Source of the DNA: Acanthaster planci
Lineage: Eukaryota > Echinodermata > Asteroidea > Valvatida > Acanthasteridae
Reading direction: 5' to 3'
DNA: 64,000 nucleotides
Assembly (NCBI RefSeq): GCF_001949145.1
Contig: NW_019091381.1
Span: forward strand, 2,203,423-2,267,422
Shown piece after piece: positions 37,970 through 50,100 of the stretch (position 1 is the first letter of the stretch; each line of letters starts with the position of its first letter). Made by a program: the position numbers and the translations under genes. Under the pieces are notes generated by a model. That model was given only the letters and a program-made list of their open reading frames with translations. It did not search any database and was not told where the DNA came from.

Positions 37970-38109
37970 ATGGCCAGTACTAGTAGCGGCAGCAATAGCG
38001 CAAGGCAGTCCACGGCAGCAAGACAGCGACGAAAGCGATCGCAGCCTGCGGTTTATAACTACAACGGGGTGCACAATTCCTACGAAGATAAAGACAACGA
38101 TTTCCTGTG
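37970..38109 (+). CDS. COP1: COP1 coding exon 1 (basic N-terminus)
   Basis: Codons 1-46 plus TG of Cys47. The leader is Ser/Ala/Gln-rich with a basic patch RQRRKR (residues 18-23) that could be a nuclear localisation signal. It is followed by [15 protein letters not shown], matching NGLINSYEDKSNDFV of human COP1. Start chosen at the only ATG in the frame near the exon; its context AAAATGG has A at -3 and G at +4. The frame is open further upstream but contains no other ATG close by. Donor TG|GTGAGT. Confidence 0.93.
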
Positions 38110-41100
38110 GTGAGTATATTCGGCTGTAGCTGAAATAATCGAGCACGTTTGCATGGGTTTGCTGCAGCCTGCGTCTGCTACTGCTAGTTAAGCGAGTTAT
38201 TGGACATCGCGATGACTGTGTCGGCGTGTGTGGCATGGCACTGTCAACAGCACTGAGAACTGGGACCTGTCCTTGTGTGGCGTGGCCGCCCCGTGGCCGT
38301 GGCATGTTCGAGTGAGGGGGGGGGCGTATTCATCCTTTGTACTCGCTACCATGCTGTCTATTTTCGTTGGTTATTATTTTTTTCAGTGGCAATTGTTTCT
38401 TTGACTTTGTTGCTAACTGTTTTCCTGTTGTCATGGTTGTTAGTGATGAGCCTGTGACTGCTAATTCATTTGTACATACTGTGATTAAAAAAAAATCACA
38501 GCATGAATTCACAGTGTGAATGTTTGAATTGCCTAAAATTGCATAAAACTTGTATTTGGTAAATTGGAGTCCGGTGACGCGCTGTTTCTTCAGTGTTGTA
38601 TATTAGAGGGGGAGCTGTTATGAATGGTAACATTGATGCCATTTATTTAATGGAAGGATTACATTCATGTCTGAAAAATTAAATCGTGCACAACATTGTT
38701 AATTGAGTGTTTTTCTCAGTATCATTTTCAATTGATTAACCCTCCTTTAGTTTTATAGCACAAATATGCACAAGTGCGAGGTCACTCTCTTGCATGTTGG
38801 TGCAGTGCACAACATGACACAGCTGTGCTTCTTTGAGGTGTTTACCAAGTGACCCAAAGAGTGACTTCAGCATAGGAGGGTTGATGTCAATTGTTATTCC
38901 TCATTTGAAACTTTCGCTCCTCGTTAAATCATACTGTCAAAGGTGGTCAGAGTTTGATCAACCCCCAGAACTGTGGGGTCCGAATTCTAACTTGGACCAT
39001 AACACCAAGAAGTTTCCCCCAACAGTTGCAGCCTGTTTCCCCAGGGACTGAGCCCTTTTCCCTTGCTACCGGTATAGTCCCCCAAGTGCTCATTTTAAAC
39101 TTGTTGACATTCATGAAACCCAGACATACACGTAGTTTTGGTCAGACAAGGAATCCTCCCCCTTGTCTTGCATCTGGCAACCACAGACCTGGTCGGCACA
39201 GCCAAAATAAATTTATTCCTTTTTTCCCGCTACTAAACTTTGTTAGAAAAAGATGGGCAAGTAGAACTTGTGTATACATTTATTTAAAATCGTCAGTTCT
39301 GTGGGTTATATTAAGTAAAGATATAAGAATCTCGTTTCACCACAGCAAGGATAGAGAGACAGAGTAAAGCCCTTTCCACATGGTGCAAAAAAAATCCAAG
39401 GCATAAGAAATTTTCTCATGCTTGAGAAATCTTACAAAAGTGTCATGTGGAAGGACACTAGAGCTTTAGAGAGACCAGCATTCCTGGTGAATCAATAGGC
39501 CCTTTCACACGAGAGCTGAAAATGGGTCCGTTGCGCTGAAATTGCATCGAGGTCACTATTGCCGAGATATAGTGCCGTGCGAAAGTGTATCCCTGTTACC
39601 AAATCGCAAGGGTCCCTGTGTGATCTTCACACAGATCCAGACGTCCTACAAACTTTCGCAGGGATACGAAATTCTTGCGATTGTCACTGAGATTGGTCAT
39701 GTGAATGCAAACTTTGCAAAGCGTGCGATTTTCACAGGGATGGTGTGCACTGAAGTCCACTACACATGCACGCCTTTGCTTTTGCCATCATTCAAATTGG
39801 CCCCTAGTGACAGTGGCGTAGCTTGGATTTTATTAGTGGGAGGTACATGTACATGTACAAAGGGGCACCAGCATCCTATGGGGGGGTACCAGCTTTCAGT
39901 GGTGTGGTTCTTTGGGGAAGTTTTTGTTAGTCTTGTTCAATATCCATTCCTCCGTTTTTTTTTTCTGTGGAGGCACCTGGGGGGGGCACCAGGAATTTGT
40001 GGCTACGCCATTGCCTAGTGATAGTCTTGGGGCCATCTGGTTCCATGCACGCATTATTACAGATTTTTATATTCAAAGGGTGGGAACCAGATGTACGAGA
40101 AGTTCGGGCCTTTTGTCTGGAGCTTCAGATACCAGGATAAATTGCACTTCTCTTTGAAAAAATTCCTTCCCAGCCACTATTAAGAAAAATAGGTAAAAGA
40201 ATATATTCTCTTCACAGCATTTCTGGGGATTGCAGTTGTTATTCTCTGTTTATAATCAGACACCAATGTTGTAAGGCACAATCCTGGCCCCTTACTAAAG
40301 GGGCTGCGACAAGGCCATTACTAAACTAGCTCTTAAAAATCATGCAGCTATATGTCTATTCCTGAGTCCGACAAATGGAAAATGCCCAGGATTACTCTTG
40401 AAAAAGAGATACAAAATCTACACGAGAGCCACTAGTACATGAAGGTGCAAAGCTAAAGCAGCCTCTGACAGGCAAATGATGTTTTGTCATCACTGAATTT
40501 GTACACAAATGTTTGTAGAAACATGCAAAAAAGCATTTGCGTATGTTATGGCTGGAAAATCACTGTTAGTCCATACTTCCATTATTCAAAGAATATCACG
40601 GTACCAGGTTGCAAACGTCAATGCTATAAAACGGACGTTTGCCAACGTGCTGCGTTGTACCGAATGAAAGCTTGCGATGAAGTTGCAGGTGACCCTTGTG
40701 ACAGATACATGGTGTGAAACATCGCTGACATGTATTTCTAGCAGTTCGTGTGAAAGGGCATCTTTGAGATATTTTGGAGGAGGTCTGGACCTACAAAAAA
40801 AATTTCCACTAGCGGAAGATTCCTGGTGGTACCCCTGAGAAGTGATTGCGTGAGAGAAAAAACTGGTTATTGTACACCATTCTGTGCGACGGACTATACA
40901 GTGTGCATGTGTGGAGAGCCCAAAACAGAAACTGTGGGCCTTTTTGTTTTACACTGATCTGGATCTCCATCAGTGATCCCAACCCTGGTTCATCGCCATC
41001 CATCAGATGAATTTTGGTTTCTGTAAACCAGCTGATCATAATCCAGATCTGCATGAAACCAGAAGCACGGCCACATACGATGGCCTTTGTGACAACAGTG

Positions 41101-44100
41101 GGCACGTCCTTCAATTCCCAGCTACAGTAAATTTTTATCCTGCAGGCCGTACCATGCAATATGGCCAACAATGCCATGAGTCTGCTGCTATCCTCGCATC
41201 ATTGTGTGAATTTTATGCAGCATCAGAGCTGAAGATGACAGGTGCAATCCCAACGGGAAATACGGCGTACAACATTGGGAAGACGTGCACTATCACCACT
41301 TTTAGCCGCACATATTTTTGTCATGTTCTTCTCTGGGTGCATTCCATGTAATCGGTAGTCTTCTACCGATACGTGCGAGCTCATGAATATTTTATGATCC
41401 TTCAAGTTATTTACAATAAGCGGAGCCATAATCAGAGCCAATCATAGAGATATTTCTATAAATCACGAATTCGGGACTTGTGGCTTCCAACTTGGGGTAT
41501 TTTGCTCACAAACACCTCCAAACTTTAGGCCTGTTTTGCATAGAGGCGGGTGGCAATATTCAGAACTGAGTGCATAGTTTGACTACTAATTTAGGGGTGT
41601 TTTCAGAAAAGGGCGAACAAAAAGAGTGTCTCGCCCCAGTAAAATTGAAGAGAAAGCAGAACTTGTGGCCAAAATCTTGAATATCCAGTGAAAAAACGGG
41701 AGGTCAACCTCTTCCCGAGAGTCACCAAACAGCGATATTTCTGTCCGATTTTGAAATGTTTCCTGTGGGCTCATATTTAGTGTGCTGCAACCCTCTGGTA
41801 GTGGAGCGTTGGGGGAGCATCATACTGGTATTTGCAGTACTCGCATGCAGTAAATGTAGAGTCTACCGGCGACCCGCGGAGTAAGCATTTGCGTCTCATG
41901 GAATGCCAGCAAAATGTTGCGCTGTGTTTAATAATGTGCGAACAGATGCTAAAGGGGCCTCTGTATAATCACAAAGTAAACTATTCACGCTTCGAAATTT
42001 TGTCCCAAATTTTGGCATTGTGCGAAAAGGGCTTTAGACCCCTGTAGAATGACTGAAAAGAAGTCTTCACGTATTTATTGAAGAAACTAATCACACAACA
42101 TTGAGTAGATATATCGTATCCCTTTGTGCACCCCCAATCGGCGAAAGAAAGACAGGTGGTTACAAGCGAGTTCTTGCACACGTTCTGTGTGTACGCAAAG
42201 ACCATACATGCCGGAATAAATTTGTTAAGTGTACTCAGGGTCAAATGCGCATGTACTTGCGTGCCTCATGGCACGTCTATGCGGTGAACACCCAAAAAAG
42301 CACGCCCTCTTTTGTTCCGCTCGGAGGGAATAGGACCCTTAACTTTCAAGGGTCATCAGTTCCTATACTTTAAGCAGTCATGGAGATGCCTTAGTGCCCT
42401 TGGAAAGAGTTTCGTATCAGGCCACAATGATTTTCGAGTTTTGGAAATTCCTACAGTTGAGAAAAAATAACACGTAAAAACAGCTTTGCCTCAGATAATA
42501 TCAGTTTTTCCAGCACCGAATGGATAATTCGTCTTCGATGGAAACACAGGGTAATGTGGGATTTGTTGTTCGTGGCGAGTGTATGGTGGCGACATGCAGA
42601 ACTCTTCCCCTTCCCATACCGTCCTCCATCCATCAAAATTTGAAATGAATTGGAAATGTTCTGTTGACTGTTAAATCTAAATCTACCCATTTAGATGTAT
42701 GCATAATAGTCAAGACTATACATTTGATGCACGACATGTGGCAAAGGGGACCCCCCCTCTATTGTGTCTTCTTTGGTGTGGACGGAATCTTTAGGATTCC
42801 TTTCAGATTTCTGAGGGGGGATGCAGTAGGCACAATAGCCTTAGGATGTATAGCTTGTGCACCATACATATGCAGCAAGGTATGAGACGGAGAGAACCCC
42901 CCCTGCTTTGTGTTGGTCATTGTCTCGCAGGAATCTGGGGAATTCCTTTCATACATCTTGGGGGAATATGTTAAGTAACAATAGTCTGGAATGTGCATAG
43001 GGATTGGACATGTTGGGAGGGTACTGGTCGGTCTCATTTCTTGCTGGGTATAGCACCATGTTAGGAGGGTCTCCCTTTGCCACATACCCTGCTGGATATG
43101 AGACTTTCTGTAGACCCTGTTCAGGGCACCTCTTTCCATGTGACTGAACATGTATTATCAACTCAACCATTAGCCATGCACATTGTTACAAACTTATAAA
43201 GGAATTCCTTTTCCATAAATGACAGGCTCATATCCATTGAAATCCCACAACACACTTTCTGCGAACTTTGTCGAACCCCTTCAAATCGACCACTTTCAAA
43301 TTCTTTGCACCTCGACGTTGAAAGCGAATCGAGCCCCTCATAAAGTGGTAGTGGTAAGGCTGGGCTCAGCCCTCCTCAATCCCGGTGAAATTCTCCTAAA
43401 CCTCAAGTATTTTGATGGTTTTCTGGGACTGCATTTCAAGGTTCATTGTTCCCCACAACATAAACCTGTATTTCTCATACCGGGATACATAACGTAACAA
43501 ACCGGAGGGGGAAAAAAAAGCAAAGCAATGCTGTTTTTGCCATTTGTACAGGTATACGTAGAGTACATTGTACATGTGGTTGCTCTTATATACATGTACA
43601 TGCACTGTACATGTACATGTACACGGATATCGGCACACTGGGGAGAAGTTAATGTATTTTACATACATGTACACATTTTCATTACTGGCATGTGCCTTGG
43701 AGTCTGGGCAAAAGCTGCACACACAATCACAATTTTTTATGTACGGGGCACATTTGGCACCAAATGCCCTACCAAGGTCTCAGGGCCACACCTGCATGCA
43801 ATCCTTGATCTAGGATAACACGGTGCTCTGCCATGCAGATATAAATGTGTCACTTGATAGCAATCATGCAGTGGCGGATGCTGATGTAATTAAGTGAATG
43901 ACTTCCTGTCCTCAGCTTGCCAAGCTGGGGTGCAGGGGGGGGGAGGGAAGGGATGGGACTACCCAGGCTTGCATGCATGCCAGCAGAACAGTACAGGGTG
44001 ACACAGTCTTTATAATGTCAAAGCCAGACGAGCTCCATTGGAGGATCCCAGTAAGAGGGAACTCTGTGATATACCCCCTTTGCCATGCAGTTCTCCCCTC

Positions 44101-47100
44101 CCCCCCAGCCCCATTCGCACACAGGAGAGAGAGAGAGATAATAAATGGCGTGTGCCAATTAGCACAGTCATCGGACGCACTTCCCCCCGGAGTTTGCATC
44201 TTTATAATTTGGGGGGGGGGAGGGGACTAATGAAGGAACGCTGCCAGGGCTGTGCTCAGAGCGGATGGGCGGGGTAGGATTATTCATCCCGAGTCCCGAA
44301 CTGACGGAGGAAATAGCAGAGAGACAGAGAAGAAATCTCATTGTTTTTATCAGCACATTGTCCCAGTGAAAATACCCACAACTCGGGCAGTTATTAGAGC
44401 TGTATTATATTGTTATCGGACGGTTGGCTTCCAGTGAACGTATTGGTATAACGTTGGCTGAGCAGTTCATTACCAGTTTGGTAATGAACTGTCATCACAA
44501 CTTCGCCCGACAGCAGCGATTTCCTGGCAGGGCCACCTGTAGGCATTCTACAGGCTCGATATCTTCGTTCTTGCACAACTAAAAATGAATCCTCCTTTTG
44601 CTGTAACCGTCGAAAACAGTCAAAACTTCCCTCCACTTCCCCTGTACAGTACATAGACAAACATGCATCATATGTCATTTGACTGATAATGTGGGACAAC
44701 TGTGTTGAGAATGCATCTTTGCATAGGAGGGTTAATGTGGATTTGTGCGTAAAACTGGCCCCAATAATAAATGAATTACCGGTATGTTGGACGATGCATG
44801 TTAACATGAATGTGTCCATATTGTGCTGGGATTTCTACGACACGCCATGACTCACAGTAAACCTTATATGTATGTACATTTAAACGCATGCCCTAGATTA
44901 TGGCACGAGATACCGGTATTGCAGTGAAGTGTTGTATCCTTTAGAAATTACATATCTGCAGTCTACCAGTGAACCTATATTATGTACATTGAATGTGCCC
45001 GGGGCTGTCGTACACATTTTGAGACTGCAAATGTAGATGTAGATGTGCGTACAGACGAATGCCTGGAGGTGGCTTTTCACTCACGCTTGCATGGATTTAT
45101 TGGGGTGGGGTGTTGCACATGCTGTATGTGAGAAATTGGCCTGGGAATCAGTGATCCACCTTTTTCAGTTCGAGGTAATGAACTTTTCCTGGGTTGGCAT
45201 GACGTGCACGTGTAGTCATATCACAACATGTACATGTACGTGTGTGTGTGCACATGTGCCTCCGCATGTGGCAAATAGGCCGACTTTCATCAGACTGTGC
45301 ACATGTTGCCGTGTTGCACATGTGTGTCTGTGCATTGCCATCCCAGGTACACAACGGAGGAATCCTCACAGTCATTTCCTTTGTAGGAAGTCAGAAATTG
45401 GCCGTTCATCAACTGATTGCCCTAATGTAAACCCTGGGTGCCTGACGTTTTCAAGGTTTGCCCTCTTTTTTTTTTTGGTCGTCATCTTGGTACGTCTGCT
45501 TGGGCAGGCAAAGGCTGTCAGCCTGTCACAGAGGGACCAGTCAGTGTCTTGCGACCTTTTTTTTGAATCAGGCTTTTTTTCTGACAGAAACATACGCGTA
45601 CATACATGTACATGTGCATATCGTCAGAGTACTCACCCTGAGACTTTGTGTCTGCATGCTCATGACACATGTAACACTCACACCTACCGTCTGTCAGTTG
45701 TTTGTAGCATCAGCCCAACAGACCAAACGACAGGCACCGGTGGAGCAGCTGACCCAAAGTAACCTTTGAAAAAAAAGGGAAAACATGTTGCAAAACAAGG
45801 AGTTGGAAATTTACACAACTGTAGCTGAACGAGATACTGACAAATACATGTCGCAGTAGAGTACCTTTACACATACATGTCATGTACCGTACCTCAACCA
45901 AATGTTGCCTTCCCGTAGACTCTTAGACGTACATGTACAAGTACATGCATGGCCAAACACAACACGATTCAGTAGATAGTTAATTTACATTAGACCTGGA
46001 GGGTTAGAGCAACCATCACTGCAGTGGTACATGTACATGTTCTACATGCACCCATGTGCACGCAAGTGTGTATTTGCCTGCAACTGGGGACCCCCTATTG
46101 TTCCTCTACACAGTTGTCAGTCGGGGACCATATTGTCGTCTGTTGTTCAGGGTCCGCAATTGAATGCAGAAACAAACTCATACCTATAATGTACCAGTAG
46201 GTCACAATATGTGAGTGTACGTTGTGACTTTGTAAAATGCTTGTGTGCCGTGTCTAAATTACTTTGCCGTGGCTGGCAGGAACACCCATGTCTATGGCAC
46301 GTGGCTTTCGTCTTTCAGCTCGCACTTGGTTTCAACAGGTACGAGTCACACCAGGCCGCACAGGTGATTTCTTCGGGTGTGGCCTTTTTGTTTCTGAGTC
46401 TACCAGAAGCCTTCTGTTGTTACTTGTACGCCTACACTAAAACCCACATGTGGCTTTATCAAAGTGAGCAAGCTGACTGACCTGACCCATTTTCCTTGTT
46501 TTACTGAGTTCTTTAATTTTTTACGGAAAGTCCAGCTCAATGGGGGAATTGCTGCTTGAATAATATCAACCGCAGCATACCCGTATGTAACCTTTTATAC
46601 ACTATTAATGTGCACATGTGAGACACTGTAATTAGTTCATTGGTGATCAATAAGTACAAGTTTGTTTGTGATAAAAGATATTTAATAGGTACCTTTGCAT
46701 TTTATTTTTGCCCTGACCACAAGACTTTTCATCCCAAAAAAATGCAAGCAAACAAACATGCATCCAGTACATACCGGTATCAATACAAATACGGCACACT
46801 CTACTTTTGTTGACCTGGACGATTTTATTATGTTTTATTGTAGTGTTTGCCCTCGGTGGTCATACCGTCGACAGCCTTGTACAACTTAAGTACACAATGC
46901 TGCATGTACAGCTCATTTGGGGCCTGTTTGTGTCTCACGGATCTTGATCTCAATCAGTGATCGTAACGCTGGTTCGCACCATCCAACGACGGATCGCTGA
47001 TCGTGATCCCGATCCGTGTAACAAAGAACACGGCCTAACTTGCATGCAGACTGGGCATGATACGAGGGCGTGCTGTGTGCAGTGCAGTAGACTCTCAAAA

Positions 47101-50100
47101 TGTATGTATGTATGTACACCGGTACATGTGTAGACATTACAAGTATCTTCCTTGAGATGGCCTTGCCTCCGGGAAGAACTTTTTTAAAAACAGATTTCCA
47201 GTGATGGTTAGGTTGACAACTTCAAGCTGAAGTCTTCACATAATTGTAGGGAGATGAACCTTGCTGCAGGTCAGGTTGCAGTGGCATTATACACGTGTAG
47301 CTGATCCATATTGGAACTGTTTGGGGTCGGTTCTTTGATTGTGAATTTAAAATGCAAAGACAAATGTTTGTTTATAGTAAGAGAAGAGTGAGTGATGGTG
47401 CATAGTGTGTCTGTAATTTCTCTGGACATGCCAGAGGTGGGTGTTACTTTTTGCCTTGTGAGATAAGGGTGAAATATGTAAGCCTTTTGCGAGTTAACTT
47501 TGACCAAAATCTGGCACACTGAGTTCTTTAAATTCACGTGAACATAACTCAAATTCTCCATACTAAAACCACTGTTGCTAAACTTTGTGATTTGGGGCAA
47601 GCTTTTGCTTAGTTACATGTATGTACAAGTAAGAGTATTGCAACAATACACTGTTCTCAATGGATAAGAAGGGCACAAAGGATCCAGTCCATTCCAGAGA
47701 CGGTGGCCGCTATGCAAAAGCTTGCCCCAAATCACAAGGTATAGCAACAGTGTCTTTAGTCTGGGGAATTCAAATTGTTATGTTTATGTGATATCAGATA
47801 ACTCAGTGTACCAGATTTTATTCAAACTTACCTCGCAAAAGACTTATTGAACCTAGAACAAAGTACACATTCTATTGAATTCCTTCACAGTTGCCTGACA
47901 GGATTGATAATGTCTCAGAAATACACATTAGAACACTGGTACATATACTTTCTTGTCATCACTTCACAAACGAAACTTCCCTTTCCAAGTGGCTCCTATA
48001 AAGTACACTACCGGTACATGGGTAATGCCAGAAATAGGGATCCATTTTTTTGGTGTCCCTGTCACATCTGACATATGATTTTGTAAGTTCAGAGCACATT
48101 TTCTAATTTCCAGGAGTGATGAATTAATGGAAATTACCGGCCAAGCAAATAGCAACAGTTTGAAATCAATTCCGGTGACATTTCCATGCCAAATAAGAAA
48201 GGTCAGATGTAACAGGGACACCAAAATGTCACTCGTTTGGACCCCTAATTTCTAGAATTACCCATATAGAGCTTTATACTGCACATGTACTGTACTTGTA
48301 ATGTGCATGCATACATGTAGTTTCAAGTAAAATATAAATTTCCTGCTCTTTTCAGGGGTTGATGGTTGCAAAAGATTTTTCCCATTCACATGACATTTTT
48401 TGTACCCCTGCAGTTCCTGTGGTTTTCTGTGGGATCGGCCCAGTATACTGAGCAGGTGACTTACATGTACCATAACATAAGTCAGGCTGGGCATTCACTG
48501 GTGATAATCCCAGGGTAGCTTGGTAATACACCTGGCAGACAGTGCCACATTCCTATGGAGGTCAAGGTCCTCCAGATGCCCTTCCTGCTTCACAGGTGCA
48601 TGTGAGGTCACACTGGGGATAGGTACTAAATCTAGGCACACTTGCATGAGCTGTACATGTACGTGTACATGTACCCAGTAGGTACCTGCAGTGTGCAGGG
48701 TGGTGCATGAGAAGGTGTAGTGTCGTAGTGGGTGGTGGGAACAGTGCAGGCCTTCATGTACACATGTACAGTACATGTGTACACTACAGTGTATTGTACA
48801 TGTACATGTACATTGTACATGTATTTGGCCATTAGAGAGCAAGCTGGATTGTCACATGCCTGCTGGTCTACCCAAGGATTAATAAATTCAGCATGTTACA
48901 GGTATATGGCAGGTTCCTCAAAATATGGACCATTAGATATTGGGGATTCATTTTTCCTGAAGTGAACAGCAGTGAATTAATTCCCAATGTTCGATGTAAT
49001 GAGGGAAGTCATGGTTGATATCTGGAACAATGATGACCGTGTCCATCTTTCAACTTAATTGGAGTTTACTAATTAAAGTCTCGAACGTCAGCATTTTTGA
49101 CGGACATGAACAACCTGGTAAAATCCTAGCTAATAAAATTTACCGAGGAGTGATAATCCCTGTGGTTATTTTACACAGATTTATATGTGCTGAAAGGTGA
49201 TACATTAACACGTATTAAAACCATAGTCACGAAATTAAAAAATATCTCTCACAATTAATCAGGTCCCGAAGTCAGCAGTTGCGAACGTCATTCGATTCTG
49301 TCATTAGTGTAAAAAAAATTTACTGCAAAAGAACAGCGAGTAAAATCAAATCGATGTACAGCACAAGCTTTAAAAATAGTGCAAAAAACACCCCAAACAT
49401 CATCATTTTACGACTGGACCAATCGCATTTTCTTCAAGTGTGTTTCCGAAAATCGCAGTCCAAAATACCGACCTTGGCAATTTTGTGGCCTCTGTCATTA
49501 TCTCACGGTGCTGTTAGAGAAACGTTTCGCTGCATCTTAGCCTGTTTGACCGTTGACATCAACCCAGATAGTGCGCCCTCTTTTTCATTCGATATTCATG
49601 AGCCCTCCACAGAATGGCGGCGCTCCGCAATTTTTCTCTTGGGACCAAGGTTTCTTGAAAGAAAATCGGTCATTCTAAATGACGTTTGGAAAAAAAATGA
49701 CGTCCCAGACATAAAATACAATTCATGACGAAAACTAATGCTCAAAGTTGTTAATTTTAATTTAATTTTCAGCGGGTATATCTCCAAAATAAGCGGCAAA
49801 ATGAACATTGTGCATGGAATTTTCTAGCACTACATGTGACAGCATTTTTGGCATTCTCAAACGTCATGCATTTTTTGTCAAAAATATAAATTATTAAACA
49901 TTTTTGATGCAGCCACATTTTAAGATAATTTTCAATGGTTGAAAGGTATAAGACCTGGCAGATATGCTGGTATAGTGAGAGTGATTATAAACGGTAAGAG
50001 AATGAAGACAGCCAAACTTTCCTCATCATTTTCCGTCAATTTTTTTTTTCATGGCTTATATTTTTAAAAGTTATTTCTTAGGTGTTTCAAAATGCATCAG

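Noticed and set aside
45043-45762. Longest open frame in the window (239 codons, plus)
   Set aside because: Low-complexity Cys/Thr/His-rich strings come from translated TACATG and GTGTG repeats; no domain, and it lies in COP1 intron 1.
49279-49728. 149-codon frame in transposon copy 2 as a transposase
   Set aside because: The homologous stretch in copy 1 is broken by a one-base indel and no catalytic signature is visible.
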